Assembly (NCBI GenBank): GCA_905182995.1
Contig: CAJJDP010000130.1
Coordinates: forward strand, 1 to 64,000
Length of the DNA: 64,000 nucleotides
Direction of reading: 5' to 3'
Source of the DNA: Paramecium octaurelia
Taxonomy: Eukaryota; Ciliophora; Oligohymenophorea; Peniculida; Parameciidae
The position numbers and the translations under genes are program-made. The notes under the pieces are model-generated. The model was not told the origin of the DNA, did not search any database, and worked only from the letters and a program-made list of their open reading frames with translations. Shown piece by piece: positions 51,823 to 63,699 of the stretch (position 1 is its first letter; the number at the start of each line of letters is the position of its first letter).

Positions 51823-52380
51823 TAATTAATCAATATTCAGTATTTTAAAAGGTAGAAATATTTTATTTTACTATAATGTTATTTTCTTTATGTTAACAAC
51901 TTCTGAATATTCTGATGCAAATTTTTCTAACTTAATCTCTGATAATCGCGATCTATAAAATCTGAGCGATTCTATTTAGAATGATTTAGATTAAAGTTTG
52001 ATAGCCTTTAAGATAATTAATCAAAACTGATATTGTTTTGGTTGAACTAAATCCAACATATTTATTGAATAATTAATCTACTTTTATTAAGCTGAAACAA
52101 ATATTGAAAAATTGGTATTTTCAAATTAATTTTAAGTTTATAATTTCTTAATTTTATAAGATTTTCCTAGCATAAATTATTTATTAACTTACATTTATAA
52201 TAATCAGATAAAATATTCAGTTTTTTCATTTATATTTCATATCTAATAATGTTTTTCATTATCCTAGTGCTAGAGTTTAGAAAGTTTTGGCAATTAATAT
52301 AAAAATGATATATGCTATTTTTATAGACATATAAATATATTACTATGATAAAAAATAAGTAATGGTATCAAAATATATTA
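51823..52380. other. possible 5' part of the WD40-like gene and spacer
   Basis: The minus frame continues without TGA to 52,020 (SLRFYRSRLSEIKLEKFASE), so the coding region may extend upstream through an unseen intron or exon. From 52,060 to 52,380 nothing is recognised. Confidence 0.35.
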
Positions 52381-55300
52381 TCAGCAGGGATTCTCAGACA
52401 AAGTAAACGGAAGCTCAGGATATTAGGGTTCATCTCTTTGTTTTGGTTTAATAGTTATATTCAAGTCTTTCCATTTTTTATACAAGTAGAGCAGTATAAA
52501 TATAGAAAAGTTCCCAACAATAATAATAATGATAGTAATGTTTTCATTACCACTGTTATCAGTTGGAAATGAATTTTTCAATTGATTATCCAATTAGCAC
52601 TCATTAATTGTTGTATTTAGTGTATACCCCTTTGAACAACTTAAACATTAGCTTTCATTCACACACTGAGAGCATTACTTAATATTACAAATTATTGAAA
52701 CTTGATGGCAATAACCATCATTTTATAGTTAATATCCTTACTCACATTATTAGCATTAACCATTATTGCATTTAATACAATTCTTTGAACATTGAACGCA
52801 TAGCTTATCAACTAATTAATAACTATTTTCGCAGCTCAAGCAATCATTAGAAGATGAGCATATTAAACACTTTTATTAACAGCGATCACAAGTTCCATTA
52901 TTTAAATAATATCCATTTTCGCATAAAGTACATTAGGTTAGTGAAGCGCATTTTAAACAAGGTTGAACACATGATAGACACTTTTTCTCTTCTGTTAAAT
53001 AGTACGAAACAGAACAAACTAAACATGCCCCTTCTTCACACGATTTACATCCCTAATCACATTTTAGACATTAAAATATGAAATCACTTATCTCAGATAA
53101 ATAGTATCCTTCTTCACAAACAGTACAACTCTTTGTTTAAACCTAACAGGATTTGCAACCTTCATTACATTTTTCACATCTCATATCTGTTGTTAAAAAG
53201 TATCCTTCAAAACATGAAGAACATTAGTCACTTGAGGATGAACAGGTCTCGCAAAATGCACTGCAACGTTGGCATTCTTAATTAATTTAGTAATATCCTG
53301 GAATACAAGATTAGCATTTGTAGAATTCATCATTTAAGTGATTACATGACTCACAAAACGGATTGCAGTTTTAACAATTTTCATCCAAGCATTTATAACA
53401 AATGTTTTTTAGCAATAAATATCCAGAATTACATGAAGTACAAAAACTACTTTAATTTTTACATGTTTTACAAGTAGTATCACACTGTGAACAATTATTA
53501 TTTTCAAAATATAATCCATCTACACAATCTATGCATTATTCATTAGAATAGCATTTCTTACACGGAGGTTTACAACTGAAACTGTTTATCTGATTTAAAT
53601 CTGTGATAGCATCGTCAATATAATATAACTGATTAGAGATTGTCAAACAAAATTAGTCACTCAAACAAGTATTACAAGGAAATTTACAAGAAACACAAAT
53701 TTGTGATTTCCAATAATATGATTCATCGCATCTGACACATGTTGATGAAGTATTGCATATTATACAATTCTAAATGCAAGATTCACAAGTATTGCTTATT
53801 GTATTATAGTACTATTTTTCAACAAGACAAATTGGGACATCAATTATTAGATCTTTAATGCAATTACCATTTGTCAATTGATAACCATTCTAGCATTTTA
53901 AACAAAACAAATTATTGCAACTTATGCATTGATTCGAATAAAGCTAGCTGCAACTTTGACATTTTCCATTATTTAAAATATACCCTTGTGAACATTCCAA
54001 ACATAATTCTTCATTAGTACAACTTGTGCATTAATCTTTACATTTTTTGCATTCAAATGGAATGCTTAACTGGGTTGCATAAAATCCTGTTTAACATTAC
54101 CCACATTGAACCAGATTATTGATACGATCAAAGTTGCAATTATTTTTACAAAAAAGTGGACATTCTAAAATTTAGATAACTTATAATACCATAGCATTAC
54201 TAATTAAATAAATAGTAACTTTCTATGCAACTATTGCATAAGGCAGTCTAATCATAATAGCAGGTTATACATGGTGCTGGACATTATACACAATTTTGAT
54301 GCTCTTTTAAGTAATAATAATAATCATTAACACAAGAGAGACATTTAGTCTAGCTTAAACAAGTTAAGCAAGGAAATGAGCATTGTGTGCATTTAGAATT
54401 ATCAAGATAAAATGAGTTTGAAACACAGTTTATACAAGTTTGTTTATTTGAACATGTTTAACAATTATCTTGACATGGATAACAAAACAAATCATTATGG
54501 TCTTAATAGTATTGATCAGGACAATCTTGACATTAACACTCATTAAAGAAAATTAGACAGTTATTAGTACATTATAATGCAATTCCATTTTCAACATAGT
54601 ATCCATTATGAGATTTTATACATTAATTCAAATTCTAACATAAAACACAGTTCTCTTGACATAAAACACATTAGTTATCATTTAAGTAATAACCATCTTT
54701 ACAAATGTCACATTGATCTTCTAAATTACATGATTGACAATTAGATGCACATTTAATACACTAAGATAGCTAATTTAGTTTATAACCCTCTATGCATTTT
54801 ATACAAAAGCAATCTTTATCGTACTAATCACATTTGGCCTATTTCAAGAATTCTTAACAGGCTGAACATTCATTATTCATTAGAATTAGTCCACTTTTAC
54901 ATTTTATACATTCATCGCCATTTATACAAATTTGACATGTTTAATCACACGATAAACATGTACTATTTTCAGTATCTAAATAATAATTCTCCTAACATTT
55001 GATAGAATGATCAGGTTAGAGACATACTTCTTTAGTACAAGTTACACAATCACTAGGACATTTCGATTAGCAAATGCTATTGTATAGAAAATATCCATTT
55101 TCAATATCACATACACATTCTTCATTTTACAAAATATAATTAGGCTAACATTATCTAATTACAATTTTTGATCCATTAAAATAGTAATCTAAACTATTAG
55201 ATGGTCTTCTAAATAGTATGTATAATATATCAAAGACTATCTAATCCAACTCAGATTCAAGCAACCAATTGCCATGTTCATATGCTAGATAATAACATAA

Positions 55301-56216
55301 TTTCATATTTCCTTTTGTAGTTTCTAACAAACGATTCTTACCTTAATTGGTGATAGTGTTGTTCTCAGACAATGCAATCTATAAAAAAACATTTCCTACA
55401 TATTGTCGTATTTGAAATTGACAAATGTAAAAATTCCATTTGCTTTAATTTAACATTTGTGCTCCTTTATATACTTTGTAATTTGATTCATTTAGATCAG
55501 CAGCCCAAGCCAAAGATGACCCAGGAGTCTACATTATTCCCAAAGCAAATAAATTATCAAATTTTTGCATATAAGCTTGTCCCTCAAATGGATTCGTCAG
55601 ATTAATAATCTTATTTGACTCTAATGTAGAAATCTATTGAAATTAATGAAAATCATCCTTCATAATTCCTCTTTAAATCAAATACTCTAGTCCTTAAACA
55701 GTCGTTTATGAGTAAGGGAATTTGTTTTACAATTTATTTACATATTCTTCTTATGATAAAATATATTAAAATTAGAGAATTTATTCATTAAATTGCATGT
55801 CTAAATAGAATAACCAAAAATACCTAAACAATTGTATGTGTACCAAACTTCGGTATACCCTTATTAACATACACAAGCTTATTTACTGTCTAGAACTCTA
55901 TGAGTAACCTCCTTGTTCCCACAACTTATGCACTTAGATGGATCATGAGGATCACAATTCTCACAATATGAAGGGCATTCTAATTCAATAAAACAAATTA
56001 CTCAAGCACTCCTATCCTCCAATATCCACAAAATTTTGTTTGCATAAACATACGTTGACTCCTTTTTCATCAATGCTCAAATTTCTTGTAGCTGGACAAC
56101 TTGAACAAACTTCCTATGAAGTATCGCATGTTTGACAACTATATAGGCCTAATTATTCAAAATTACGATTTACATGATTATATCAGTTTAACGCTAATAA
56201 ACAAAAGTACTAGCAT
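52381..56216 (-). CDS. large furin-like cysteine-rich type I membrane protein
   Basis: ATG 56,216, TGA 52,381-52,383, about 1,260 aa. A signal peptide (MLVLLFISVKLIQS) comes directly before a 25-nt intron at 56,149-56,173. Cys-rich units follow (CQTCDTSQEVCSSCPA, VCLCKQNFVDIGG), a 22-nt intron, and then CPSYCENCDPHDPSKCISC. Most of the protein is C-x2-C-rich repeats like growth-factor receptor and furin repeats, visible across 52.6-55.2 kb. Near the C-terminus one transmembrane segment (ITIIIIIVGNFSIFILLYLY) and a short tail YKKWKDLNITIKPKQRDEP end the protein. The family is very large in Paramecium; it is probably a cell-surface protein with unknown ligand. I did not check every codon in the middle. 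Confidence 0.85.
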
Positions 56217-56357
56217 TTAATTAGAAAATTAATAATTAATCCTTAAGAATGTAATTTAATTATATCAAGCTGGATTTATTTTAATGAATCCTTTTGATTT
56301 ATTAAATTGAAGCTCGAATAACATAATTAAATAAATATATATATTTAAAATGACCAA

Positions 56358-59300
56358 TCAGGCAATAATTGAATCTTAAGATGGAAATTATGATGGCAGT
56401 ATTTAGCTAAATCGTATGTTCTTGTTAGATGATGTAGACATCTTTTTCAAGTGCAAGTTACTTCTTAATTGCATCATTCTTAATTTGTTCTTTATCCTTT
56501 TAAACTTATTGCTTTTCTCTATAATTGCTTGGTTCATCCTGTTGCGTCTTAATTTGAGATACTTGAGTATATAATTGAAAGGGAAAAACATGAATTTCTA
56601 AAGTTTATCTATGATATCCTTTTGCCATGAATGGATATTTTTATTTACAACGTCAATTATCTACTAAACATTATGTTGACAATAAAAATAGTCATAATTT
56701 TTTAAGACTTCAAAGTTATCAATAGTTTTTTGATTTAACTTCCAAAACAGAGGTTCAATTTGACTTAAAGCTTACCTGACTATAAGCTCATCCTAATCTT
56801 GTTTTATTAATTTATTATAGAGAAGTATGATATTCTCATTTTGAGAATTCTGAAACTCAATTGCCAACTATTAGTCTTCTAAGCTTTCGTCTTAAATATG
56901 TCTTACAGTGAAAGTAGTAGTTGTACTTTTTTTAATTTATTTATTTTATGGATGAAGAGTCATTTTCCTAATTATTCTTCCTTAATTTAATTGTTGTCTC
57001 AATTCACCTTTGAGATCAATGTCAGTTTCTCTAATTAAGTTTTTTTGAATTCGGATGCTGCTTAGTAAATCAGCACACGCAGCAGATTAAGGAGCAAGAT
57101 TAGCTTACTGCATCTGGGGAGTCAATTTAATATTATCATTTGAAGGAGGAGGTTCAACAGAATTTGATTCAAATAGATCAGATTCATGGTTAAGATAAAT
57201 TTTGAGTTATTAGCTGATTATGACTTAATTATCACTTGAAAACACTTTAGCAAACTCTGCTACTAATTCTTTTTCTGATAAAGCCAAAAATACATTCTTC
57301 TACCTTCTTCTTGAAAATGGTGCTCTCTATTAATTAGTTGAATGTTGATATCGTTTTATTACTACTTCTCTGTTAGACTTTAATTAAATATAAGGGCAAT
57401 GAGTTAATGAGTGTTCAAATTGTTAACAAGCAGGACAATAGACACTCTTTGTTAAAACTACAGAATCTAAATTCAGAATTATTGAGTCCTTCAGTTAACA
57501 ATATTTTTGAAAATCCTCCGGAAAGTCTTTCAGAGTTTATAAGAAGTCTTATTTAGATAAAACTAGGAGACTAACATAGCCAACAGCTTTGAAAAGTTCC
57601 ATCTCAGGATCTTCGATTATAAATTCTTTAACACAAAGAAATTCTCCTAAATTTATGATGGTATTCATTTTAGATCTCTATTTTGAATCTTTATGTTAAT
57701 ACAACAGATGCCCTTATTCGATAAAACATAGATGATGTTAACCATTAAAATCAATCTAAAATGTATTCTCTGGTGGAATAACTTTATGTTTAAAATATGT
57801 ATATACTTTTTCTTTTGATGCTCTTGAAAAGAGCATTTCTAAACTCTTCACTAAAAAATTATTACAATAAAATAGATTTCTCAATAAAGACTTTATGAGC
57901 TTATTTATCTAATTCTTCTTTTAGTTCATCAGACAATTGATCCAATAATGCTTACTCTATTTCTAAATCCACCTCATCATCTTCTTTCCACCTATAAGTT
58001 AAGTACTCTTTAATTCTATGAATAAGTTAATATTAATACTAATGTTGCAAGGCAAAAGGGATATTTCTTTTTGTCATGTACTTATTGATCACTCTCATCT
58101 TCTAATTTCTTTCAACTTAATTTTGAGTAATGTCATTCATTATACCTCCGATAAAATTAACACTATAAGAAAACCATAAACATGCTCCTAGAATGAATAT
58201 AATTGTGATTATTTTTTCAGTTGGGTTCTTAGGTACATTATCTCCATAACCAATAGTCAACATTGTCACAATTGCAAAATATAATGCTTCTAAATATTAT
58301 AATTGCCAAGATTTATTAGTTAAATCCTTAAAATCAATCCAGGAATCCTCTATTTGCAAACTTGAGATCCAAAACCAAACACAACTAAAAAGATGCAAAA
58401 TATAAAACAATGTTGCTACAAACTTCAATAAGCCTAATATTCCTCTTTAAGGTCTTGTAAAATATGAGAGCTATTCACTTTTTGAGAGTATCTCATAAAC
58501 ATAAGAATACTATGTTAATGTAACTAATGTGAATAGGTTATAGTACTAATCTTAGGGTTCAATAGATAAAAATACTATCATTATCATTATTGATAAAAAA
58601 TCGATAAGCATCGACTTTTTTGCCTAATATACAATAAGTCTCCATCTATCTCTTATAGCTTATCCATTTTAATATTATTAAGTATTTATCCTAATCAAAA
58701 AATCCATTATAAGAATTATTATTATTATTACAGTCAGCGGAATATTACTCTCAAACATTATTTGAGTATTGAATGCGACTTCCAAAGGTATTAAGACTAC
58801 TAATATAATCCTAAATACGACTGCAAACAAATCCCAATACATCTTGAATACTGATTCAGATTATATTAAAGGTATTTTATCAATCAAATTTTATAAAATT
58901 TTGATTGTCTGCTTTTTCAGATTTTAGTAGCATTGCTTCATTGTTTCCATTCTTGTCTCTTCAATAGACGATTCCATCTTCAATAACTTTTTCATTGCTT
59001 TTAAAGTAAACCCTGCTCTTTGAATAGACTTTGTATATTGCAACACTACATTACTATAATAAAACTCCATATTTACATGTCTGCAGCTTTATCCCCAATC
59101 AAATTCAAATGAGTAAAATTCAATGTCTCGATTATTCTTCTCTTTAATTACAGTTTCTCCAAAAATCGCTTTATCAAAAAGAAAGCCATCATGCTTGAAC
59201 CAGTTGAATGCTATTTATTTGTAGGAGTATTTATCAATGTTCTATTCGTCTCCGGAGTATTCTACTGGATGCTTTTTAAAGTGATGTTTTCCATCTTCTG

Positions 59301-59495
59301 ACCATTTAAATCATTAAACGCCTCGATGCTCTTGATACTCTAAGTTTAGCTATATAAATTTGGACAGTTAATTGATGTTTCTCTCTTTGTTGTACGCAAG
59401 CAAAACCCTAAATATTATTACTCAAAATCTTCATGCTATTCAGCTTAAAGCTCTTAATCTAGATCCACATTGAATCCGGGAGATTCGAATTGCAT
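56358..59495 (-). CDS. CNG/HCN-type potassium channel with cyclic-nucleotide-binding-like domain
   Basis: ATG 59,495, TGA 56,358-56,360, about 1,040 aa. A 23-nt intron at 59,054-59,076 joins GDKAAD to the next exon. The transmembrane core lies at about 58.1-58.9 kb (WDLFAVVFRIILVVLIPLEV is S1-like) with pore helix and filter FAIVTMLTIGYGD, the potassium signature, at about 58,220-58,270. A C-linker (QVERNQKMRVINKYMTKRNI) and cNBD-like beta-roll follow, then a long Ser/Gln-rich basic tail ending SQDSIIA. The cNBD lacks the canonical GE-L and Arg of the phosphate cassette (reads INLGEFLCVKEF, ELFKAVGYV), so cAMP or cGMP binding is doubtful. The frame shifts by one base in an A5 run at about 57,807-57,811 (KSIKRK to VYTYFKHK): sequencing error, rare indel or true break. 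Confidence 0.85.
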
Positions 59496-60639
59496 AATTT
59501 ATTATTTATTTTTAATAAGGCTAACTCAAACCTAATATATTTTATTCACAGAATTAATATAAAAAAACAAAATTCAAAAATTTTTGATTTTAGTTTGTGA
59601 TAATTTATTTTTATTTTTTGAATCCTCCTTTCATAAATTGTATAATCTATAATATTCTAACAAAAAAATTCCTAATCTTTTTAGAAAACTATCGAAATTA
59701 ATTTTTATAATCATTAGATTTACTCACTCCTTTAATAACGAAATATTAACTAAAGTTTAAATTGTTACTAATAATATATAATAAAAGCTCTTTTTCAGAT
59801 TTATCCTATTCATGCAATCTAAATAGTTTGTATTATTAAATTAGATTTGATTTAAGTAAAAATGCACATCATTATTGTATCAATTTAGATTCTTAAGATA
59901 ATATTTCATAAATATGATGTAATTTGCTTTTGAATTCCCAAGCAAACTTTTATCATTTCCTTTATTTGTATTCAATTAAAGAAGAAATAACAGAATAATT
60001 TATTCTAAAATTTTTTATTTACCTCTTTTTTCATATTTGGAGATTTATTGAGAATATTTTAATAGAACTAAATTTTTCTATCAATTGATACTTATCCTAA
60101 AATATATTTCTTAATGGTTTCAAACGATAATACCATACATAGATGATTGATTTCTATTTAGGTGTTCAGATGAATTTGTTTAATGTTTAGACATATATTT
60201 ATTAATACTAATTATAGGAGCATTTAATAATATTAGGTTTCTGAAAATCAAAATCACTTATAATGAATATGGATTTCTATACTATTTCTAAGAAAGTGTA
60301 ACATTTTATTAAATTGTAGGAATAAATAATAAATATTTCTATAAATGAATAGAATTCTTATAGTTAAATTTGTATAAAGATATGTATTAATATTATTATT
60401 AAAGAATTTTTAATTGAATAAGAATTATAAATTAAGGATGATCTAACTAATTAATGAAATTAAATTCTGTAATATGAACAGAATTTTGAATATAAGAATA
60501 TGCTTATTAATGTTGGATTGGTGTTTTGTAACATGATTGAAATCTTTGAAAATTCTTATCCTTCTTTAGATTCTTTCATCATAGATTAGGCTGGCTTGCA
60601 TTCTATCTCAAAATTTGACTTAATTCATTATTGCACACT
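59496..60639. other. AT-rich spacer, no gene seen
   Basis: Nothing coherent on either strand; probably includes the channel gene promoter just above 59,495. Confidence 0.4.
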
Positions 60640-61135
60640 TTATGTATAGATATGCTCCTGTGTACATATAAAAAATGAAAGATAAATCAAGATTTAAAGT
60701 GCATAACAAGCAGGCAACGATCAAGATTAGCGATAAGGTTTTGCAAGCAACTTTAGATGGAATATCAGGATTTTCTAGAGCTCATTTGATTTTTTGAGAT
60801 AAGATGCATAGTTAAACCATGTAAAGTAGTTAAGATGATCATAAATTAGGTTTCTATAAAATTAATTATAAATATTTTCAAATATTAGTAACCTAAATGA
60901 TAGACAGTTATTGCTAGAATAGGTTAATAATCTTACAGAACAATAAACAGCTTCGAAAGTCATTTGTTGCTAGTTCGTTATTTGTTTTTTTAAAGCTGTA
61001 GTTGAACTAAGCGTCTAAACTTTACAAATAAATCCTAGGTTGATGTTAATGCATAAAATAAAATGAGGTAAAAAAATTAGAGAGCAAATGAAGAATCTTA
61101 ATCAAGATATGTAACATTTGAGAATCAGTTTCACT
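60640..61135 (+). pseudogene. decayed partial copy of the F-box / dynein-stalk-like gene
   Basis: The stretch around 60,680-60,760 is about 85% identical in DNA to 62,965-63,050 of the intact gene (shared core aatcaagatttaaagtgcat), and later pieces such as SNLNDRQLLLEQVNNLTEQQ near 60,920 match its C-terminal half. Insertions and TGAs destroy the frame, and the F-box part is absent. It lies about 2.3 kb upstream in the same orientation. Confidence 0.7.
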
Positions 61136-61739
61136 TAAAAAATATTATTTACTTAACACTAATTCAACTGATTTCTATTTAGTAATCTATCATTTTATCA
61201 TAATATATATATTGATGCTAGCGAAAATTTGAAGTAATTTGATTTAAAATCAAATATCATTAAACTATATATTTGTAGGTTGAGAAATAAGAATATAATT
61301 GTTTTGTAGGCATTCTTAAAATCAAAAGAAAATTTACAATTATTAAACTTTAGACAATTCTTTGTTTTTCTAATTAAGCCATTTTCTAGTGAGTTAACGA
61401 ATTAACATAAAGTAGAATTTGAAAAATAGAAATTTGAATATTTAAAATAAAAAGGGCGCAGTTTTAACTTTATTAATTTGAATCATTTAATAATACTTCA
61501 CTTTCAAAATCTATCGCGAGATATAATCAGATTCTAAGTTAGTTTCATAAATTATATATTTAAACATTATTACAATATGTTTTAACAAATATTCAAAATA
61601 AGTAAAAATTATTTGATTTTTAACATTAAAGTGATAATCAAATTAACATCTTATTGATTTTATGTAAAATAGAAACTAATTTTACAGTTAATTAATTGAT
61701 ATTAAATTGATTACAAAATCAATAGCGTGTTAAAATTAT

Positions 61740-62135
61740 AAACGAAATTTGCATTTAGAAGATAGTAATATTAATTAAAACACAAAAATAACTAGTTTAT
61801 GATAGAAACTACGTTTTATACTTATTAAAATGATGTATATTCTGAAAGCAATAATTACTTTAATATACAAACTAAATTTATATTAAGAAGATAATAATAT
61901 TTATAATCATAGAACAATAATTAGTTTATGATAGAAACTAAGTTTTATACTTTTTAATAACAGATGTATATTCTTAAAGCAATAATTTGTTTTAAATGCA
62001 AATTAAATTTACATTTGGAAGCTAGTAATATTTATTAAAAAACAACAATAATTAATTTATGAAAGAACAATAAAATTTTATTTTTATATAATCCAATTAT
62101 GTATATTCTACAATCAATATATTTTAACAATAGTA
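61740..62135. repeat. three diverged tandem repeats of about 130 bp
   Basis: The anchor agtttatgatagaaact occurs at 61,794 and 61,923, and a variant aatttatgaaagaac at 62,054. The flanking motifs aaatttacatttagaagatag (variants) and atgtatattct recur at the same spacing. Non-coding; a possible fourth, weaker unit precedes at about 61,660. Confidence 0.7.
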
Positions 62136-62539
62136 AATAATTATAGCGTTTAAGTGTTTCAATATGCCTTTTTTATGGAACAGTTTCTTCCAATAAAATT
62201 ATTTGTTCACACCTAATTAATTAATTAATTATTGATTGTGATAATTGTGTTAAAATAATTAGAAAAGTTTAAAACTAAATTTGCCTATTCATATTTAAAT
62301 TTAGGAGATAAATATAATTTATTGAAATGTAAAACTATGTTTGCGTGTTATTCAAATTATTGATCATAGAATAAAATAATTTTCATTATTCAAATTTGAA
62401 ACTATGTTTGAAGTTTATTCATATTCTTTATTTAAGGATTTCGTATTAATCCTTCTTTTTTAAGAAATCAGTTTCTAAAATTTTTTATAATAAATTTTGC
62501 GAACGTCAGCCTATATGCCTATAAATTCATAATAATAAA

Positions 62540-63472
62540 ATGATATTTTTGAATATTCTACTTTTCATTTTTCTTCTATATTTATATTTAAATTTCATTA
62601 TGATAAATTCAGATATTATAATATTTATTGAAAAAATTAATCAAATGTTACAAACACTTTCGACTGAGTTAAATAATATGCAGAGCAAAAGTAAATAATA
62701 AGATCAGAGAATAGAGAATTTATATATTAGTTTTTAAGAAATATATCAAATATAAAATAATTTGAATAATCCAGGTTCAACTAAGCATAACATGCTATAT
62801 TAGGTTAGACCTGAAGTTTTCAATTAAATATTAATCTTTCTAGATATTAAACAAATTTTACAATTTAGATTGGTAAGCAGAAGAGCAAAAGAAACTGTAA
62901 AATAAATGCTTCCAAAATAAATACATAATTTATAAAAGTTAATAGAAGAATAATAAAATGAAATATAAATCAAGATTTAAAGTGCATAGCAGGCAGGCAA
63001 CAATCAAGATTAGAAATAAGGTTTACAAGCAGCATTAGATGGATTATCTAGAATTACTAAAGCTGGTATTGTAGAACTGAAAAGCTTTGCAAGACCACCT
63101 GAATTAGTTGAAAAGATTATTAATCTAATTTGCCTAGTTTTAGATCCGACTTTTAAGATACAAAAAGATAATTGGAAAGAGTGCCAAAAGTACCTAAATT
63201 AATAAAATTTTATATTATTAATCATCAATTTAGATATTAGTAGTTTAAGCGAAAAACAGTTATAATAGCTTGAATCAGTCAATAGTATTTCAGAATAATA
63301 AGCAGCCGCAATGTCCATAGTCGCAACTTCTATCCTCATTTTTTTGAAAGCTGTATTAGAATTAAGATAGTCTTAAGTTTACGTGACATAAAATGCGATA
63401 AAATAATTAGAGAGCAAAATAAAGAAAGAACAAAAATTAGTTGATAAACTAGGAAAGATCATTCATAAATGA
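62540..63472 (+). CDS. coiled coil / F-box-like / dynein-stalk-like protein
   Basis: Intact intronless 310-codon frame from ATG 62,540 to TGA 63,470-63,472. Residues 1-20 are hydrophobic (MIFLNILLFIFLLYLYLNF), either a membrane anchor or a too-early start; the next ATG is at 62,600. Residues 30-75 are coiled coil. About 90-125 reads VRPEVFNQILIFLDIKQIL then QFRLVSRRAKETV, matching the F-box pattern (LP-E-L-IL-LDLK-LL-L-VS-R). About 155-190 reads ALDGLSRITKAGIVELKSFA then RPPELVEKIINLICLVLDP, strongly resembling the start of the dynein heavy-chain stalk (AL-L-K-DI-E-KS-PP--V). The C-terminus is again helical. F-box proteins recruit substrates to SCF ubiquitin ligases; whether this one does is unknown. 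Confidence 0.8.
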
Positions 63473-63698
63473 CAATCAGTTTATTATACAAAAAATTTAT
63501 AAACAATAAAACTAGAATAAATAGAATGTCTAATGTTATTTTTCTTAAGTAAATTGACTTTTAAAGTTTCATCTACTTTTACACCTTTCTTTCCTCTTCT
63601 TAAAATTGTTTAGAACATTTATTATTTTCTAAGTTGTTTAGTGAAAATTTAATTTTGACAATAATGCGATTAATCTTTCACTAATTAAATGAGAAAAG
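63473..63698. other. short spacer before an assembly joint
   Basis: AT-rich, nothing recognised; ends at the N at 63,699. Confidence 0.4.
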
Positions 63699-63699
63699 N

